DNA from: Tritrichomonas foetus
Taxonomy: Eukaryota > Parabasalia > Tritrichomonadida > Tritrichomonadidae
Length of the DNA stretch: 64,000 nt
Assembly: GCA_001839685.1 (NCBI GenBank)
Contig: MLAK01000746.1
Coordinates: 2,848 to 66,847 of the forward strand
Direction of reading: 5' to 3'
A program made the position numbers and the translations under genes. Positions 61,264 to 64,000 of the stretch are shown here, one piece after another. Position 1 is the stretch's first letter, and the number at the start of each line of letters is the position of its first letter. Under the pieces are notes generated by a model that was not told the origin of the DNA, did not search any database, and saw only the letters and a list, made by a program, of their open reading frames with translations.

Positions 61264-63321
61264 ATGGCAACAATTCAAATCGAATATAAGCTTCCTAACA
61301 AGCTGTCACAAAAGTATAGATTTGATGCCAAATCAAGTAATATTGGTGGATTCAGTTGGACATTTCCTGGATATCGTAGAACAGATAATCAAAAAGTATT
61401 GATTAAAGCTATTCAGAATATTCCAAACCATTCAATAGAATTTCGAGATAAGTATGCTAAGAGAGAATACAAAATCTTAAAAGATGTAGGACATAATTGT
61501 ATTTTAACTTTGATTGATTATTTCCCAGCCAAAGATGGTGAACAACCAGTTTTAGTTTTTGAATTTTATGAAAATGGGAATTTAGATGAGTTTTTTCGTA
61601 AATTTAAGAACAATGCATCCTATCCATCTGAATCACTTAGCATGATTAAAATGAAGGTGATTTTTGGTCTTTTATCATCAATTCATTATTTACATTCAAG
61701 AAAAATTATTCATCGTGATATCAAACCAGCCAACATTGTTCTCGATAAAAATGAGTGTCCAATATTGATTGATTTTGGATTAGCAAGATATCTTTATAAA
61801 AAAGATACAGAGCTTGATCAAAATTTGACGGCATGTGGAACTCAATATTATCAAGCACCTGAAGTTAAGACTCATTCTTATACATTTTCTGCTGATATTT
61901 ATTCTTTTGGTTATGTTTGCATTTTTATGTTTACTAAAGCTCAAAATTTTCTTCCTACTGTTGAAGAAACGCGAAAAAGTTTGTCTGGAATACCTGAAGA
62001 AATGATTGATATGATAATAAAATGTATAAATGAAATACCAAATAAAAGACCTACATCAATTGAACTTATTCAATTCTTTACACAATTCAATAGCGATTCT
62101 TTACCCTTTGATTTGATTAATAATGAAAAGAAAATTATGGAACTGAAAGAATATATTGATTTTGCACTTCTTCCTGAATTGAAAGAAGTACTTAAATGTT
62201 CACAGTCATCTATTTCGACAGCTGATTTACTTATTTTGGAGAATCAAAAATTAATCCAAAGTATTCTGAAATTAGAAAAAGAAAATAAACAATTGAGAAA
62301 TAAAATGAACATTGCAAAGGATGAACTTAAACATTTGGTTAATTCAATTTCAGTTTCATCATTAATTAAAGCTATTGAAATATGCCAAAATCAACCAATT
62401 TTATTGAAATATGAAGGGCCTGATTCAATTGGAGTATTTGGTTTTCTTTCTTTACATCAACAATCAAAATTTCATTCAAATTTTATTGCATCACAATCAT
62501 CTAATGATATATATAATTTGCTTTTTAATAACAATGATAATTATTGTTTTCCACAACCTGATACATATGTGGATATTCATTTTAAAAATTCAATTAATGT
62601 TCAAACGTTTGGTATTGTTACAAGTGAATTTAATGATTTTCTTTTAAAAAGTTTTATTTTATATGGCATAAATGAAAGTAGATATACACAACTTCTTAAT
62701 CAAAACAATGATCCTAATTTATTAAAACCGAACAATTCTGTCATCTATCATTTGAATAATAATGAAAAGTTTTCACTCTTGAGATTTGTTGTTAAAGAAG
62801 GAATTTCCAGAAATAATGGAATAAATGCCACAATAAAAAGCTCTCCTGTAATTCTTCGTCATATAAATTTCAATAATTATCAATTTCCTTATTATCCACA
62901 ATCTAATTATTGTAGAATTGATAATGTATTGATTACAGGAAATTCATTTGGATTTTCTTCATTTTTTCAAAAGAATCCAATTAATAAAATTTGCACTTTC
63001 GGTAGCAAAGAAAATGATGTTCAATGGTTTGAAGTCAGTCTTGTTGATTATTCATTAATATCCAATGGTTATTCAATATGGCGAACTGATAATATAACAA
63101 TGAATACATGGAGTATTTATGGTGCTGATGAAAATGATGAATGGGAGATGATTCATGAAAATACAGTCGAAACATCAGCTTCCTCAGTCAATTCGCCTCC
63201 AACATTCGAAACTTTTAGAATTTCTGATACACGTCCATATACAAAGTTTAGATTGTATTCGCCAACCAAAGTTCTTTTATATTATTTGGATTTCTATGTA
63301 GTATTGATCCCTCATTCATGA
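61264..63321 (+). CDS. Protein kinase with C-terminal discoidin-like domains (second paralogue)
   Basis: 685 residues. It has the same layout as the gene at 22994-25078 but is clearly divergent. The kinase domain (about 20-285) has Lys48 (VLIKAI), HRDIKPAN with Asp152, DFG at Asp170 and ACGTQYYQAPE. The Gly-rich loop is weak (SSNIGGFSWTFPGYRR), so ATP binding may be altered. A coiled-coil linker follows (about 325-365). Two beta-rich repeats of about 150 residues come next, the first with DTYVDIHFKNSINVQTFGIV and the second with WFEVSLVDYSLISNGYSIW; both fit F5/8 type C-like folds. No signal peptide is seen, so the ligand-binding half is probably intracellular. Function is unknown. Confidence 0.85.
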   Translation: MATIQIEYKLPNKLSQKYRFDAKSSNIGGFSWTFPGYRRTDNQKVLIKAIQNIPNHSIEFRDKYAKREYKILKDVGHNCILTLIDYFPAKDGEQPVLVFEFYENGNLDEFFRKFKNNASYPSESLSMIKMKVIFGLLSSIHYLHSRKIIHRDIKPANIVLDKNECPILIDFGLARYLYKKDTELDQNLTACGTQYYQAPEVKTHSYTFSADIYSFGYVCIFMFTKAQNFLPTVEETRKSLSGIPEEMIDMIIKCINEIPNKRPTSIELIQFFTQFNSDSLPFDLINNEKKIMELKEYIDFALLPELKEVLKCSQSSISTADLLILENQKLIQSILKLEKENKQLRNKMNIAKDELKHLVNSISVSSLIKAIEICQNQPILLKYEGPDSIGVFGFLSLHQQSKFHSNFIASQSSNDIYNLLFNNNDNYCFPQPDTYVDIHFKNSINVQTFGIVTSEFNDFLLKSFILYGINESRYTQLLNQNNDPNLLKPNNSVIYHLNNNEKFSLLRFVVKEGISRNNGINATIKSSPVILRHINFNNYQFPYYPQSNYCRIDNVLITGNSFGFSSFFQKNPINKICTFGSKENDVQWFEVSLVDYSLISNGYSIWRTDNITMNTWSIYGADENDEWEMIHENTVETSASSVNSPPTFETFRISDTRPYTKFRLYSPTKVLLYYLDFYVVLIPHS

Positions 63322-63713
63322 AAAACCGCTATTCTTTATGTTACTAAAATAGAAATAACCGAATTTTCGAAATTATTTATAAATAATCACTCTATCAACA
63401 ATAAATATCTTTATATCATAGAATAGTAATATTTGCTATGAGAATGGAATCATTTTATTATTATTATTTTTGAAAGTTGACTGAAATAGTTAACTTTTTG
63501 AATACTATGAAATTTTGGACTAGTTAGATATAAACTATTTAATTTATAACAGTTTTTCTTATTATAAATGGCCATTAATTGAGACAACTAATTTCAGAAA
63601 TACTTTATTCAACTTTTTATTTATAATGGTCAATCAGGCCAATAATAAGGTGAAAATTTGTGAATAATTTTATATGAAATTCAGCGGTTAGGAAGGATCT
63701 GGTCGACCTTTCG
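63322..63713. other. Spacer before the ribosomal protein gene
   Basis: About 390 bp. The CCTTT at 63707-63711 sits 3 nt before the ATG and matches the position of a known trichomonad core-promoter pentamer. The rest is AT-rich. Confidence 0.5.
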
Positions 63714-64000
63714 ATGTCTGCTCCACACAAACTCAACGATATCCGTGTCGCAAAACTTTGCATCAACATCAACCCAGGCCAAGTTGGTGATCAAGTCACA
63801 CGTGCCTCCCGCGTTATTGAGCAACTTACACAACAAAAGGCCATGCTCGCCCGTTCCCACCGTACAATTCCAAAGTTCGGAATCCGTCGTAACGATAAGA
63901 TCGCTGCTTACGTTACAGTCCGTGGTCCCCGCGCTCTCAAGATCTTGAACGATGCCCTTCAAGTTCTCGACTTTGAAATTAGCGCCCGTTGCTTCTCCAA
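63714..64000 (+). CDS. RPL11: Ribosomal protein uL5 / RPL11 (5' part, runs off the window)
   Basis: The first 95 codons are present; the gene continues beyond the window. The product starts MSAPHKLNDIRVAKLCINI and includes GDQVTRASRVIEQLTQQKAM, RTIPKFGIRRNDKIAAYVTV, RGPRALKILNDALQVLDFEI. This matches the eukaryotic uL5/RPL11 pattern (LRIRKLCLNI..., VRSFGIRRNEKIA, TVRGAKAEEIL). It binds 5S rRNA in the large subunit. The gene is strongly GC- and codon-biased, as expected for high expression. No intron is seen in this part. The upstream CCTTT is close to the ATG. Confidence 0.95.
   Translation, partial: MSAPHKLNDIRVAKLCININPGQVGDQVTRASRVIEQLTQQKAMLARSHRTIPKFGIRRNDKIAAYVTVRGPRALKILNDALQVLDFEISARCFS

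Noticed and set aside
1..64000. tRNA or rRNA genes
   Set aside because: I saw no cloverleaf-like arms, T-loop GGTTCGAATCC-type sequence or rRNA signature by eye. A scan with tRNAscan-SE would decide.

Overview
The window looks like nuclear DNA of a trichomonad parabasalid, most like Tritrichomonas or a close relative. I infer this from AT-rich spacers, intronless genes on both strands, very short gaps between candidate promoter motifs and start codons, Myb and expanded kinase families, a Trichomonas-type mariner, DENN/Rab trafficking genes, and Sel1 and ankyrin proteins. Species cannot be fixed from sequence alone.

Layout. 1-13 kb: a 14-bp minisatellite, a Rab GTPase, a DENN protein (likely Rab GEF), a BET-like bromodomain-NET protein, a five-span prominin-like membrane protein, a three-repeat Myb, and an ankyrin gene split by a 1267-bp mariner. 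13-23 kb: an acidic repeat protein with a 660-base assembly gap, a SCAMP gene with one in-frame TGA, a calpain with a C-terminal CAAX box, a second bromodomain-NET paralogue, a GC-rich island that folds into nested hairpins (candidate ncRNA), and a BAR-domain protein. 23-34 kb: a kinase with two discoidin-like domains, a Pol5/MYBBP1A-like HEAT protein, a 1096-bp terminal-inverted-repeat element, a bacterial-type DUF4491 gene (probable lateral transfer), a roadblock protein and a DNAJC3-like co-chaperone. 34-46 kb: a 1822-residue pseudokinase/Sel1/UBR-box protein, a 3.8-kb pogo/Tigger-type transposon and an inverted second copy of the 1096-bp element. 46-64 kb: a CAMK-like kinase, a polo-like kinase, casein kinase 2 alpha, several coiled-coil or low-complexity proteins, a C2 protein, a second kinase with discoidin-like domains, and the 5' part of ribosomal protein uL5/RPL11.

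Themes. Vesicle traffic (Rab, DENN, SCAMP, BAR), chromatin and transcription (two BET-like proteins, Myb, Pol5-like) and signalling kinases dominate. There are no operons; genes are monocistronic. Six genes share a TAAACGNNCA box, in either orientation, 10-27 nt before the preferred ATG. The core AACG resembles a Myb site, so this may be a shared promoter element. It also supports moving two starts downstream (CK2 alpha and the C2 protein). Mobile DNA is concentrated at 10-12, 28-29 and 40-46 kb, and the isolated single Ns of the assembly all fall in repeats.
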